DNA of 64,000 nt, taken from NCBI GenBank assembly GCA_947650285.1, contig CANTFL010000389.1, positions 372,001-436,000 of the forward strand, in the 5' to 3' direction. Below the pieces are notes generated by a model, which had not been told where the DNA came from, did no database searches, and saw only the letters and a program-made list of their open reading frames with translations. The stretch is from Hyaloperonospora brassicae (lineage: Eukaryota > Oomycota > Peronosporomycetes > Peronosporales > Peronosporaceae). The position numbers and the translations under genes are program-made. This document shows positions 1 through 12,577 of this stretch, in pieces. Position 1 is the first letter of the stretch. The number at the start of each line of letters is the position of its first letter.

Positions 1-514
1 GCGGCACCATCACATTGCGTCTGTCTGGCATAGCTGGCAGCACAACAAACAGATACAAGAGCGAGATAATCACCGCATTGAGCACTGTGAAGTGGTACGG
101 CGCCCGGCTGACTGCATCACACCACCACGCAAAGGCCGCAATGTTCGACGCTGCATCGCGCAGCTCACGCTTTTCGAGCCCAATGCACAGCCGTATCTCT
201 TCCATCCACGTCCACGAGCGTCACATCAGCTCCGTTTCGCACGCGGAAAAGCACAACCAGCAGATGTTCGTTCGTAGCCACGAGCAACGGTGAGCGATGT
301 GTTCGTGCATCGCACGTGTTCACATCGACGCCGAGTTGCAACGCCGCTGCCTTTACTGCACTCAAGTTGCCAGCTGCACAGGCCCAAAGACTCGGATGCA
401 ACTGAGCTCTGCCATCTTTCGATACACGCAATTACCAGCGTACCTATCACTTGACTGCGGCGTTGCAATAGCATCGACTAGCTTGCTGAGGTGCCTGATG
501 AGCGATCCTATGGC
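1..514 (-). pseudogene. Ankyrin-DHHC palmitoyltransferase fragment, copy 1 (runs off left edge)
   Basis: Near-identical inverted copy of 17585-18097. On the minus strand it encodes the ankyrin part (HPSLWACAAGNLSAVKA, then NTCDARTHRSPLL and DVDGRDTAVHWA) and the start of the first membrane segment. One extra T in a short T run (near 172) moves the frame after HWARK, so this copy is broken even inside the shared part. Homology with the other copy stops sharply at 514. The zinc-finger DHHC domain would lie beyond the left edge. Family knowledge: such proteins S-palmitoylate other proteins at Golgi or plasma membrane. Whether a functional gene lies outside the window cannot be told. Confidence 0.7.
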
Positions 515-596
515 GTCGACTTTCGCCCGCTACTCCGTCTCCGAACTGCTCGAAATTCGGCAGAATATTACTTTACGCAAGAGAAAAAGTTATCAT

Positions 597-757
597 TTAA
601 CGTCACTGACCGGTGCTCAGAGTTAGGATATAGGCAATACGGGCCAGTAGCAGAACAAATATGACGTACCCTGTCGCAATTGTGACGACGTTCTGCTTGT
701 GGCGCATGCTTTCAGTGACGAGACAGCAACTGCGGCTGTAGTACAAAGAAGAGGTGC
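597..757 (+). pseudogene. Fragment of the gene at the right edge of the window
   Basis: About 150 bases align, inverted, with 63815-64000. In the matching frame both read RASS, TY-VAIV-TFC, then RQQL-L-YKEEVP, including a hydrophobic stretch of about ten residues. The frame here has a TAG near 631. Homology ends at about 757, right after the YKEEVP codons, where a different relic begins. Too short and broken to be a gene. It shows that parts of two genes that are 44 kb apart elsewhere in this window are neighbours here. Confidence 0.55.
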
Positions 758-1093
758 CGTTGAGTGGGGTATGTGAAAAGGTATGGAATCTTTTGGCCTT
801 TTGTGTGCGTCGAAGCTCATGTACCTGCGTCTGCAGGAGGAGGGAGACGTTGATGGCGTCTGATGCGTGCTGGCTTTCTCTAGTGAGACCCTACTGATCT
901 GCATCAGACGTAGTAGTCCAAGTCAGTCAATGACTGCAATACCGGTGTATGCGATTCGTCATTCACTACGACTTTCGTCCTCCTAAGATGTCAGAAGCTG
1001 CTTTTGTGGAGATAACGTGTCCAACGACAGCGATTAGCGCAATAGACAAAACGACGCAAGCCATGACACGACCTTGACCAATATGGAATAGAC
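758..1093 (-). pseudogene. Signal-peptide-like relic, copy A
   Basis: An ATG at 1064-1062 opens 32 codons, MACVVLSIALIAVVGHV then ISTKAASDILGGRKS, ending in TAG at 966-968. The first 20 residues form a hydrophobic core followed by small residues before ASD, as in a secretion signal. Downstream DNA stays similar to 39369-39710 for about 200 more bases, so the relic is longer than this ORF and has lost its frame. No RXLR or EER motif could be read with confidence. It may be a dead secreted-effector-like gene or part of a repeat; the function is unknown. Confidence 0.4.
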
Positions 1094-3624
1094 ACCTCGA
1101 CAAATGAATATTGTTTTAGTCTGCACTTATGCCCAAGAGGGTGCGATTGCACGGCTCCAACTTATTTTCGGGCACTGGATCTAGAATTGGGTGAAACCGT
1201 TTATGACGTGTATACCATATTAGGTCAATTGAGAATATTTTCTCATTTGATCACACATACATCATATACCTTGTTGAAAACATATCGGAGGAATATTACC
1301 GTCGAAGGTAATGTTTGATGCTGCTCTATGCATATGTTGATATAGACCATTATGTCAACCAAGTAGACTACAAACGCTGCTAAACGCGCGCAATTGTGGA
1401 TGATTGAGTAGCGACATTATGGTGTGTAAGTCAGGGTCACTACAGTACCAAAAGATAGGTATCTGCTGAAAGATGGTGAGTAGTAATCCACGCGACATTG
1501 TGTCAGGAGACCACGGGCGACTGTTCGCTGGTAGTGTGTCAGCAGCGACCGCGATGTGAATACAGAGCGCTTCGATTGAAGAATATGTTGTTTATGACAA
1601 CTTACAAACTCATCGTCTAAAATGAGTAACAGTTTCACATTTGCAATCAAAGGAAGAGGTTGGTTTGGTTTTACATAGGTATTCATAACATCAAATATGG
1701 AGATCTCATAATATCTATTGTGTTTGAACCACTTTTTCCCCTATACCAAGCACCGGTGCTTGATAATGTAATTTAGCATCTTATGCACATACATGTAAGC
1801 GATGATTCAAGGCACATATTTTCATTTTGAACAATGTACAGCCAATTTAGTACCAGTCCGATAGCCGAATGCCCCGTAACGGATTTAACCCTATAACCTT
1901 ACGGATCCCAATCATTAATATCCAAACGATTGAGTAATGGAAAATCGTATCGATCGCTGCAGATTGGATCTTTGGTAACACAAATCACATTAACAATCTG
2001 GCTGTATATTTTCACATCCATTAACTGTACCTTTTCTGCCCTGCCAAGATCCTGTACTTTTAATTTAGAATGTTTCCATACTTTTCTCTAAGGATTCTCT
2101 GTCTTTTGGCGATCAGAACTGACTTGAAATCACTTAGAGTATTCAGCTCTTCCATCGGATTGCAGAGAGTATCCTCGAGACACATTATACTCTTGTCACC
2201 TTCTTTCTAGGTTGTGGAGGAGTTCGATGTAGATTTCGCCGGATAGAATTGAATGGTGCTTTATTTATTCACTAGATATTTATTATATCGTACAGATCAC
2301 GTAAGTAATTGACTAATTGATGTTAAAATTGATAGGCAGACTATTCTTTTTCTGTTCTGCTAAAGCTTTGTACAATTTTCATATTTGTTCTGTTTCGCTT
2401 GGTAGCTATTAGAATATTGATATAGTTTCTTCCTTCGTCCCCTCCCGAGGCATTTTTCGATTGGTTAACAATCTCCGAAAAACGTGATAGTTTAAATTCA
2501 CCACCCTTTCTGGTCGGGAAATAATGTAACATTCTCAGTTTCTCGTTTCTTTACGATACACCGAGCGATATTTGTTGGCTTGTGAATCTCGATCATTGAT
2601 TGTAATCTCATTGACATATGATACTTTGTTGAAAGAAGGTTAACATGCGCGTAACGATTATATTAGTAAGATATAGAATATATACTGAGAAGAAGAGACC
2701 AGGCATGTATATGTTTATAAATAGATATGTAGTAGCGACTAATTTCAATACGATCGACACACACCTGCAATTTTTCTAAGGTCCCATATGGTTTGCTCAA
2801 GAATCGTTCTGCACTTTATCACTGATTTGATGACTTAAAAAACTTTGCGACTTCATTATTCGATTGTTATTCTGCATTTTGTTTTACGTCTATCTGTGAG
2901 CACGCCTCACCGACTTACCTCACTGTCGTCTCAAATGTTGATTTATTTTATTCGTTTCACGTAGGTTGACACTTTACTAGTTGTTAATTGTTTCCTCGGT
3001 AGCATCGCAGAGCATAAGTTTGGTGAGACTACAAACTGAAACACGACTTGCATAATGCTGCAAAGGTGATTAAGGTTTGATATCACAAAGATGAAGCATC
3101 TAAAAAGCGACGAAAGTGATGTAGCTAAAACACACAACAATTATGGAATGTAAGTAGTGCTATCACTGGTCGTCATAAATATGCTAGGAATCTCTTTCGT
3201 CTAAAATATCACGCCAGAGATAAAGTTATTTAAATATAATTAAGGAAATGAAATAGTATCAAGCATGACCGAAAGCGGAGCTTTTCTGATGATGAAAAAA
3301 TCACAGACGGTTCGAATGCCGACCTCCTAAGGGATATGCAGATCGATATGACTACGTTGAAATGGCATTAATATGTTTCTTTTTCTATTCATAGAGGTAC
3401 ACGAATAAACGCCAAACCGAAAAAACATGTGATACCCACGACGTGTTCACCTGAGATCGTCATAAGTTGTTTAATGATAAGCGTACAGAGAGCGCATAAA
3501 ATGACGTCAATTTAAGCGCTTTAACATGATTTTTGCACGCTAAGAGACTTAATATATCATGGGTTTGTCGAAGCCATGTAAATATTGGCTCAAGATAAAA
3601 AGATCAGTGTTAATTTGCGGCCTA
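1094..3624. other. AT-rich stretch, no gene seen
   Basis: Only short ORFs with no recognisable motif. No tRNA, LTR end or long tandem repeat noticed. Confidence 0.6.
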
Positions 3625-3880
3625 GCTGGAACGAGGCACGCCTTTGCCAGATGACTGGCAAGACCCTGTGTTGAATGAACACAAGGTTGCGTCCCATCGA
3701 CGTCACGTACACGTGGCGAGGAATCGCAGCGAAGTAAACAGAACCCAAATTTTTGTCGAAAGGAAAAGTAAACTTGTTATCGAATATAGTTATGTTTCTT
3801 TCTAAATAATATTTGTCTTGATCCAACTATATTAAACGACAATCTCCTCGGCCCACATCGGAGATTGTAGTTTGATATAG
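3625..3880 (-). repeat. Degraded LTR relic with a palindrome
   Basis: Read on the minus strand, 3640-3720 resembles the 3' part of the solo LTRs at 16615 and 42362: a CACGTACACGTGG-like hairpin, ACACAAGG, and the CTTGCCAGTCATCTG block also found near 42783. The inner end carries an inverted repeat: 3827-3847 pairs with 3860-3880 at 19 of 21 positions, with GGAGATTGTAGTTT as core. That core is the block found at 16861 and 42596, so two LTR pieces may lie head to head. No TG/CA ends or TSD can be defined. Confidence 0.5.
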
Positions 3881-6800
3881 TTAAATCAGGACAGATATTC
3901 AGTCGAGCAATCGAGACTTATTATTTCCAGTCAATTACACAAAGGCCCGTTCGATACGGCTGCGCTCCACACGTTTGTCTTTTTCTTAACATCACGAAAA
4001 GTGTTAAATAAAGTCAATCACCGATAACGACATACATTCAACGTCATATTTTCGGGCCTCATTCGCGCAGTAAGACCTTAAATTGAGCTTACTGGGCGCT
4101 TTTAGTAATAGCAAACGTTTTTACGTAAGATATTAAAAAAAACGCCTTATGAAGTAAACTTTGAAGGAAACGTAAAAGACCACAAGTATGCTTTCCGATG
4201 GCGCGACTAGAACATCGATGACTGAACAACAATGGGCAGTAGATACGCTGATATCGGGTATAATAGCTGTCGTTCCGACATACGAAGCCATTAGGGATCC
4301 TACTTATATCAATAGACTGCATAAATACTCACAGAAACAGATGTTAAGGATACGTGTACGAATTAAAGGTAAAGCGCAATGTGAATAGGCATATGTAATT
4401 ACATCATAGCATCGTATGCGTATGTTTATGTATCTTTTAACATGTTAAAATGTATTGTAAAACAGAGCACTTTCTATGTATTGTAGATAATTGGGAAGTT
4501 CTGGCAGAGTAATTGAAAGCTCAGCTGTTTGACATCTAATTTTCGAAAAAGGTAAACCTCCCGGATTTAATATTTTTAGTTCACTGTCAGATAGTTATTT
4601 CCCCCACTTTTTGCGTATAAACTGTATAATGATCACATTAGCGAGATCGGGTGCGTCTCTTTTATTACTCCTTCGCTTTTTGAAATGAAAGGTAAGCAAG
4701 AGAATTCTGCTTTCGCATTAGGAAGTATTATACACAATTACAACTCACTATTCAATTTGCAAAATGGCCAAAAGACCGTGTTTAGTAGAGTACATTACTT
4801 AATATCCTAGATTAAGCTAACAACATAATGTTATAAGAGAGTACGGTATACCGTATATGACTCAAATTACCTGGTGTGCGTAACTATCACCCCTGCGACA
4901 GTACCATGGCAGCGGCTAGGCACAAACCATCCGCTGAAATACGAAAAGTTTGATCTTGTGAATGTATACAACAAATTTAAACATTGCTGAAAATGCGGCG
5001 AGCACGTGCGTATCAATGGTCGAATATGCGCCTAAGTAATCGCTAATGCCGAAGAGCTATATAGAGGGCCTTCAACTTCCATGATGGGAGATGTGACAGC
5101 ATATGAATCCTATAATACCGCACCGCCTGCCAGGTCTTTGGGCAATGTAGAATCGCAGCGAGAGATATTTTACTGAAGCGTACTTCGATGATCTCCTAAA
5201 TTATAATAATCCCAAATGAAAATAATATTCCCTAATTTGTGAGATCATAGAACCCCTACTTCACGGTAATAGAGCGCTAACGTGCGGGGTTTTGATCAGA
5301 AGATTTGTCTGCTTCAGTATGTGGAAAACACGAATTTTACGTCACACACTGATGTAGAATCACGCTTGATAAATAAGAGTAAATGGGCTACGTCACGCTT
5401 TATCGGAATGAAAAGCGCAAAGAAGTGACCATGCAGGCAGCAAAAAGTAAGCTAACGACATAAGAGGAGGTAAATTGCGCTGATACTACTGTCAAAAAAT
5501 TTGACTGCTCGTAATATTGGTATCTTATATAGCTTGTAAAGTCCGAATGACTTCATGATATGTATACGTCGGTTAGTAATATGATAAACTACTATAGATC
5601 TTGGTGCTCACACAATATAATCGCTGCTTCAAGACGACGAAAAAATTGTTCGCTTACGAGAGGCTTAAATGTCTGGTGCTGTTTCCATGTAGTCGTGATT
5701 GTCATAAACGGAATTACCACGACAATGTTATAACAGGAATTCACCAAAATTCATGAAACTAACGAGAATGCACGTTAGACGATTAGGAATGCACGACGAG
5801 GTTATTGTAAATGAGCGATATGGCGATCAAAATTTTTAGTTTGAATTAATTGTCAGGCGTAAACTAGCGAAATACATTGTAAAAGAATTTTCTACAATTA
5901 AGTATTTGCAACTTGCCGTCAAGCTGTCACACGTAATATTACAATAATATATAATATAATCCAAATGTGCGTGCTCCCGATACCGAACCCACCTTTAACA
6001 TTGACGCCAGCTCCACATTCAGCGCCATCGCAAGCATTTTTGATGGTACAAAGTTAAAGACTTACAGCTGCAACTTTAGATGATGCGAAGGGATCATGTC
6101 GTAATAATTGAGACGGATGGAGGTTCAGCTGGAACATCGAAAGTTTGGCGTACCCAGTCAACATTTGCCTAACTCACGATAAAAACTCGCGATAATAAAT
6201 ATTTTGTCGGAGTTCGCGCAGCTAACCTTCTTTCATTTGGAAAGCGATGCTCACGATGCATTATTTCTTCTACAAAAGAACAGTATGAAATAAAAATAGT
6301 CGACAAGCTTTTTCTCATCTTTTTATGTACGGCAAAGACGGATGAAAGTTACGACATTTTTCGCTTCTAAACAAAATGAAGACTCTGACGGAGAAAATAT
6401 ACGTGTGGTACTCTGGCCATTAAGTCGATATCGTATTACTGCTTATATGGGTGGTGAATTAATTTTTATGCGTCCCTTATAAGACCTTAAAAGACAAAGG
6501 CGCTTTTCTAATCACTGAAAGCTCCTGAAGTCAGATCTTCTCCATAATGACATACATCGTGTCAAATGGTGGTGATAAAGTTGCTGCAGATCATGCGGCC
6601 ATAAAAGAGACAAGAAAATACGTTCCACATCCAGGAAATAATAATCGCGCATAAGATTACTGTATTATGGTGGGTTATTTGATCGTACATTGTACTTTGC
6701 ATTCTTTGGCAACGCAGAACGTCATTGTTCGCGACGTGCACGTATGTCGCAGAGCCAAGAACAAATTTTAATGATAACTTTTTCCATTTGAATAGGAGAA

Positions 6801-8029
6801 TAAGTAACAAAAATTGCATCGTGGTTCATACACTGGTATGATTTAGATTTAATCGTTTTCCATAAGTTGCATGACAGTTGCAAGATATCTTTCCCGCCAG
6901 CGTTCACCTCGCATAAAAGATAACCTTGATAGCGATGGTAGCGGCGGCATGGTTTTGATGATAAAACTTGAAGTGGCAGCAATAAGGGTGTTTGAACGAA
7001 CATGTGGTACATTCCGTAGCTCATATATAAGTTGTTCACGTTTGGCAAATTCACTATGCATGCCGCAGCGATGACGTCTGACACGACGGCTTGCTACACC
7101 GATATGTGGTGTAAAGCAATCCCTGTCTTTTGCTATGCGGTATTTTTCTAGCGCCCAGACAATCGATTGACGGATGGATTAGTCCGTTTCTGTGTAGTAC
7201 GCTTTATTCCTCACCTTTTGTGCCCGTCAATAGGGCAAGATAAACTTTTCCAGATGCAATCGTGTCGAGAAGAAACTTGATTGTGTTTGCGATGAGGCTG
7301 GTGATGACCCTGGGAACGTCTTCACAGGATTACGGGTATACATGCAGGGTGCTCGAAATGAGACGCCTAGATCATGACGAGATCTTCTTTTTTAACATGT
7401 ATATACCTGACCCGCTTATACTTCTGCCACTTGGGATCTCCCGTGGTCTTGCAGCTTGACTTAACTTTTTTGCTGCGCATGTATTAGTTAAAAAGATGAT
7501 ATGGGTCCACTTTATTACGTTGAGTAGCCCTCACAAAGCATACATATTTCTTTGGTAGGGAGCTAAATGTGATTTAGCAGATTTATCGCGTTTTATACTT
7601 CTGCGGTTAATCGTTAGTTAGACTCATTATTAGCCAGCAAGGTATCGACACGCAAGTTGAATGATTCCCATAAGTCTAGGGGAGCCATTTGCACTTAGAA
7701 TATAAAAAGCCGAAATGTAAAAAGAGGATAATTTTCCACATACTTTAGACTTGGTAAGACGCTTTCTCTTTGCCACTTATGCGCTAAGTAAGGTCGTTTT
7801 TTAGTCCATACCATCAAAGTTGCTTTCGAGTTTTTGACAACTATTTGAATAATCCAGGGGTATCACTAAGTTAAATAAAAGGGTCTTCTCTCCGTCGGGT
7901 GACGAGTATTTTAATTCTATGGAGAACTCGACAGTGTACTTGATAGCAAATAAAATCATATTTGACGTTAAAATAATAAACCAGTACCTAGGTATTATAA
8001 ATGAACATAATCGGCATCCCGCGATAACA
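3881..8029. other. AT-rich stretch, no supported gene
   Basis: Low-complexity AT-rich DNA. The only ORF that looked faintly protein-like is 7061-6849 on the minus strand (70 codons, ATG start, MHSEFAKREQLIYELRN), without a recognised motif and with an overlapping ORF of similar size. No RNA gene or mobile-element end was identified. Confidence 0.5.
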
Positions 8030-8310
8030 TTTAAGCGTCGTCCATAACCACTCGATGTCGAATATCGATGTGGCCCTCCGCTCGATACCTGTAATCGAGT
8101 GATCGAAATCGATAACTTCGATTTACATTTGTGATCATTCGATCGTATTCGGCACAGTGTGATAGATATTTCATGACCAATAAATTTAATCGACCGATAT
8201 TAATTGAGAGTTGTGATCGACCGATCGTGATCGACACACATAATCTATCCATATGATCGACACTTGTGATCGATACATGAAGAGACTTATCGTGACCGAA
8301 ATTTGAAGTG
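8030..8310. repeat. Degenerate GATCGA-rich array, left block
   Basis: Words such as GATCGA, TGATCGAC, ATCGACCGATCG and CGTGATC recur every 10-20 bases. GATCGA and TCGATC are reverse complements, so the block can fold on itself. The same kind of sequence resumes at 9355. Confidence 0.65.
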
Positions 8311-9354
8311 TATTAGGTTCTTCAAAACGGTATGGTTAAAACCCAAATTACTCGTTGTAAAGAACTGCCTACTTACATGGTGGGTACCTCGACGCCGCGT
8401 ATGGACCTCAAATCACCTTGACTACTCGTTGGCTGGCGGGTTGCATTCTTCGGTAGAGTTAAGTGGAGATGTAAATTTTGAACTTGAGGAAAAAGGATTG
8501 GAGGTAACGATTGAACATGCTTTACGCGTTGTACTAATAGCTCGCCATTCCATCGACTTGGTACAGAGTGACTTGTCGCTAAACACTCTAGGAATCCTGT
8601 CGCTCCTGGTCTTTTACGTGTTGTATCAGGGGTATGATTCCCCTGGTCTTCTCTTTTCTTCCTGGCCCATGGGCCGGAAGGCCGCTTTCAATAGCAAGTC
8701 TTTAAGAAGGGTTTGCTACTCGACGAACCTACGGACCGAATACTTCCAAGGCTTTTACTTGCACTTGGCCTTGCCAGGCAACTGTATTCAACGGGGAGCA
8801 CAAAGTACATTCCCACCCCAGAAAGAGGCGGGCAGACTCAACAAGTTCATTTAATCACGATTAAGACGTGCAACGTAGATATCAAATTAATTAGTATTCA
8901 ATATATTCCCACCCTTGAAGTCCTTCCCTATATCATCACCTTATGCTCTGAATTTTTATCTGACTGTTCATTAGTATCCGGACTTCGGGGACCAGGTTCA
9001 ACAACACGAGACCGGGTCCACCAATGAGAGAACGAGTTACACCCCGAGGTGTCCGGACCCTCCGATGAGGGTTCAGGGCCGACCAATGAAGGACCGTGTC
9101 CACCAATCAGGATCCGAGGTCTAATCCTAGGGACGAACCTTTCGATGAGGGAACGTGGTCTACTCCTCTCAGTACTGGAAAATCGGTACCCTAGGAATAA
9201 GTTTTTCTTGGTAGGAACTGAGGGTCTTTCCCTTCGAGGGTAACATTTGCTTTGTTTCCCCTCTCTTCTTGACACCCTTGCTACAAATGGTAACCCCTTG
9301 TTACTCCGTTACGCTGGCCTCCGGGTCCGTTATCTTAAAACAAGCTCTTCACCA
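8311..9354. other. Non-array DNA between two GATCGA blocks
   Basis: About 1 kb of different composition. A 183-codon open frame (8303-8854, TTG start, no recognised domain) fills the first half. 9020-9175 has degenerate repeats of about 25-30 bases built on CCGATGAGG, CCAATGAAGG and CCACCAATCAGG. It may be an insertion into the array, but no TSD or terminal repeats were found. Confidence 0.4.
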
Positions 9355-9780
9355 AACATTCGTGATCGCTCGATCTTGATCGACGTGTTTTATTGACCGA
9401 TAGTGATCGACATTCTTGATCAAATAATCGTGATCAATACTCTTAGCCAATCAATTTTGATGGACACAAGATATATAAGCTCGCGGGCCACTGATCCTCA
9501 TCGACAATTTTGCCCGTTTCATCGTTAACGATACATATGATCGACATTAAAGCCTGATAAATGTGTTCGAATAATCGTGGTCAACACAAATAATTGACCG
9601 ATCGTGTTTGACATGCATAATCGACTCCCGTGATCGACCATTCGTTGCTGAAACATGTGAATCCATGATCAACTAATCGTGATAACCCCCTACAATCGAC
9701 AAAAGTGATCGACCTTCTTTAATCGACAACTATGTTCGATCCGGCGCGATTGATATTCAGAGTCGCCCAATCGATTGCAC
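9355..9780. repeat. Degenerate GATCGA-rich array, right block
   Basis: Same word set as 8030-8310 (CGTGATCG, TTGATCGAC, GACCGATAGTGATCGAC), irregularly spaced at roughly 10-20 bases and more degenerate towards the right. Confidence 0.65.
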
Positions 9781-10199
9781 ACCGTTTATTTTCAAAGAAA
9801 GGTCTCGTCATCATAGTCTACTCTCAACCAGTCGTTCCCAGTGATAAATGAAAATTGACCTTATCATATCGCTCTTGATAAACATTCGAGTATCGCGTAG
9901 TGGGTGTGGTAAATATCAGCCCGACGCATCGCGAGTTTTTACTTGATCACGGATCGCGCATTGCAATTGAAGTTCGGTCTTACTTTCTGACCTGTTCCAT
10001 CAACCAATACACACAAATTTACCAGTTGCAACAGGATTTGAACGATTGTTGCTAGCTCGTATTCAAGCGAAGCTCGATCGTACTTACGTTTAGTGAAGAA
10101 GTAGGTCAAAGAACGGTGAAAAAAAGTGTTGAAGAAGGGCTACCCTGGAACCCGGATTTGGTATCATTTCCGGATGGGTAAATCACGACAATTATATCC
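9781..10199. other. No gene seen
   Basis: Transitional AT-rich DNA between two repeat blocks; nothing recognised. Confidence 0.5.
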
Positions 10200-10440
10200 A
10201 ATCTGGGAATGAATACGATTTAAGAGGGAGATTCGATTCGAGAGGAAGATCCTATCGGATATTAGATCCGATGTAAGAGGTATCCGATCGAAGAGGGGAC
10301 CGGATCGAAGATGGATCCGATCAAAAAAGGGTCTGATTGAAAAAAAGATCCAATCTGATACACTATTCGATCCCAGGTAGATCCGATCCAGGCCAGGGGT
10401 AGGGTATCGATCAACGGATCTACCATGTATCAGAGACAGA
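10200..10440. repeat. Degenerate GATCCGAT minisatellite-like block
   Basis: About a dozen variants of GATCCGAT, GATCGAAGA and GGATCCGATC are spaced 12-20 bases apart and separated by purine-rich spacers (AAGAGG, AAAAAAG). The sequence shares the GATC theme of the arrays to the left but not their word TGATCGAC. Confidence 0.55.
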
Positions 10441-12361
10441 GTGAATCGTTGGACGACTCCAGGTGAGTCTTATCCGGTATATAGGCTAGGTCGTAGGTTT
10501 TTTATATAGTTAGCTAACATTAATAAAGTTCAATACTCCAAAAGGGCCGCGTCATTCCTTCCGGGCTGGATCTTTGGACACTCGACGAAACAAAGAGATG
10601 CACCTTTTGTCTATACAAAGTCGCACCTGGACGGTTTGGCCAGGTACGCTCAGGACTATTACAAATATTAACGCAATTGCGATAGGGCGCGGCAAAAAAG
10701 CAATGGTGGTCAAGAGAGAGACGGCTCAATTGGTCATAAGGTCAAACATATCAAGATGAACGCATTGGACAAGACAATCTCGTTGGGATCCATGTAGCTC
10801 ATATCGAGTGCCTACAAGTCACCTGTGATCGCTTGGTGATTTTCACGAATCACCCCACCCCAAATACGGTCAAATTAAGCATCGTCAATAGTCCACCAAG
10901 AAGAGTACAGCCCGCCCAATAGACGGTTACAAAAGGGACGGAGGAAGGGAAACAAACGGAAACCGAGCATTCTTTCTAATAGTCAGTCGTCGGGGCGCCA
11001 GTGGACAGGCGGGATCGCATCATCAATTTTGTGAACCCCGATCCACCATAGCTTCGTCATAGATCTATAATTAACCACAAAAACGGAATGGTTGGGTCAA
11101 AGTGCGAGGAATATTCGATTCTATGGCCCCTAGCTTTTGTATCATCCGAAATTGAGCGCAAAGGTAAGTATTTTTTTCGATATCAGCACTTAAATACGTA
11201 AAAAGCGTAATATGAGCGTGCGAAGATTTAATAAGCTTTAATCGATTGATGATTTGTAGAAGTGAAATTCATTTTAGTAATAGCTTGTATGGTATCTCTA
11301 TTAAGATATATAGATATGCGACTCCACGCACGTCTACGCTTTTTGGCTACTTGCTGCAATGTTCATAAAAGAAGCGAAATATTGCTTACACATAAAAATC
11401 GATAATGTTTAGTATGCTTCCTATCCTAGTGGAGGCCCAAACGACAGCAATTCGATAAATTTTAAGTGTTTGATTCGATTATACAGCTGAGGAAAAGATG
11501 AGCATGGGAAAATACATAAATCGATATCCGAAAACATATGTTTAAGATCATGACGATCCTTCCAATCTATTAATACGCAGATATTCCGGCACAACTATTC
11601 CGCTACTACTAATTAAGACATAAAGGGTAAAACAGGTCACATTTTGACGCGAAAATTTGCGTTTCTCCTGAAAATAATAATGACATATATGGTACAGCAA
11701 TGTATGCATGTATCGACAATGTAAGTGGGAAAATATCAACAAGGGATGGAGGCAGATCTCCCAGATAGATAAAGTTGCCTAGCCTTTACAGAACGTCGCT
11801 ACATACATAACAAATTATAGGCTCATATCCTTTATTAAACATTGAGCTACGAATGTATCTAGATCGATGTATACAAAAAAACGGACAGATCATTGAGTTC
11901 GTCCTACCCACCAAAGCTATTATCGAAACCTACAACGAATGTGAATATCGGGTATTTTGCTGCGAGTGAATCTGTAAGGCATGTTATAGAGTCGGGTCTT
12001 ATGTCAAATTTAGCCCGCGCATTATGACATTTTGTGGGTCATGGTGAGCGATCTTCTCTATCATATTAATTTAAGATTGTGAAAGAGTAGAGAGCATGGT
12101 CCAGACGTTGAAGAAATCCTTAACACTCATGTTGCCGCCGTTGTAAACAAGAATTGTAAATTACCTAGCAAAATAAGAAAATTGTAGATTTTAATTACGA
12201 TCACGATTGACAGCGCGGCGAAACGTATTTAATTTAATCAATGATAACACGCTTAATTGATGCTAAAATATTTTGTTTTGTTGGACAGCATAAGAAAAGG
12301 AGAAGAATATTTGGATGGGTACACATACCGTAAAAATAGATAGTATCGGCGATCCAGGTCG
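10441..12361. other. No supported gene
   Basis: Slightly GC-richer up to about 11000, with short ORFs on both strands near 10520-10760 (about 65 codons each, no motif), then AT-rich. Nothing recognised. Confidence 0.5.
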
Positions 12362-12577
12362 ATACATGTACAGCTATAGTCAGATACCACGTCGATCTAG
12401 TGCAGTCTAAACTCTAATGTGCATATATAGTCAATCTTGAATCACCTCTTCTAGACACTAAAAGACATTAGACACTAGAAGAAACTAAAAAAGGTGATTT
12501 AAGATTCAGTATATCGGCACATTGTAGTTCAGACTGCACAATATCGACGTGGTACCTGACTATAGCTGTACATGTAT
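12362..12577. repeat. Long imperfect inverted repeat (foldback / MITE-like)
   Basis: Two arms of roughly 95 bases pair almost end to end. The outer 13 bases, ATACATGTACAGC, are mirrored at the far end as GCTGTACATGTAT. Inner words CCACGTCGAT, TGCAGTCT, ATGTGC and AATCACCT also recur in inverse order. The central loop of about 30 bases holds direct copies of AGACACTA/AGACATTAGACACTAG. No coding potential. It could be a foldback element, a MITE or a hairpin RNA precursor; no clear TSD beyond the symmetric TA. Confidence 0.75.

Noticed and set aside
966..1064. RXLR effector
   Set aside because: Leader looks secretory, but no RXLR or EER follows in any frame that can be defended.
5960..6060. EGF-like remnant on the minus strand (CDGAECGAG)
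   Set aside because: About 30 codons with an incomplete Cys pattern and no flanking exons; could be chance.
8303..8854. 183-codon plus-strand open frame
   Set aside because: Starts with TTG, no domain, lies between satellite-like arrays and overlaps another frame (8713-9027); not enough support for a gene.
8622..10360. Possible long LTR (TGTATCAGGGG...CTGATACA)
   Set aside because: The start resembles an LTR end with a hairpin, but no matching second LTR, TSD or internal region was found.
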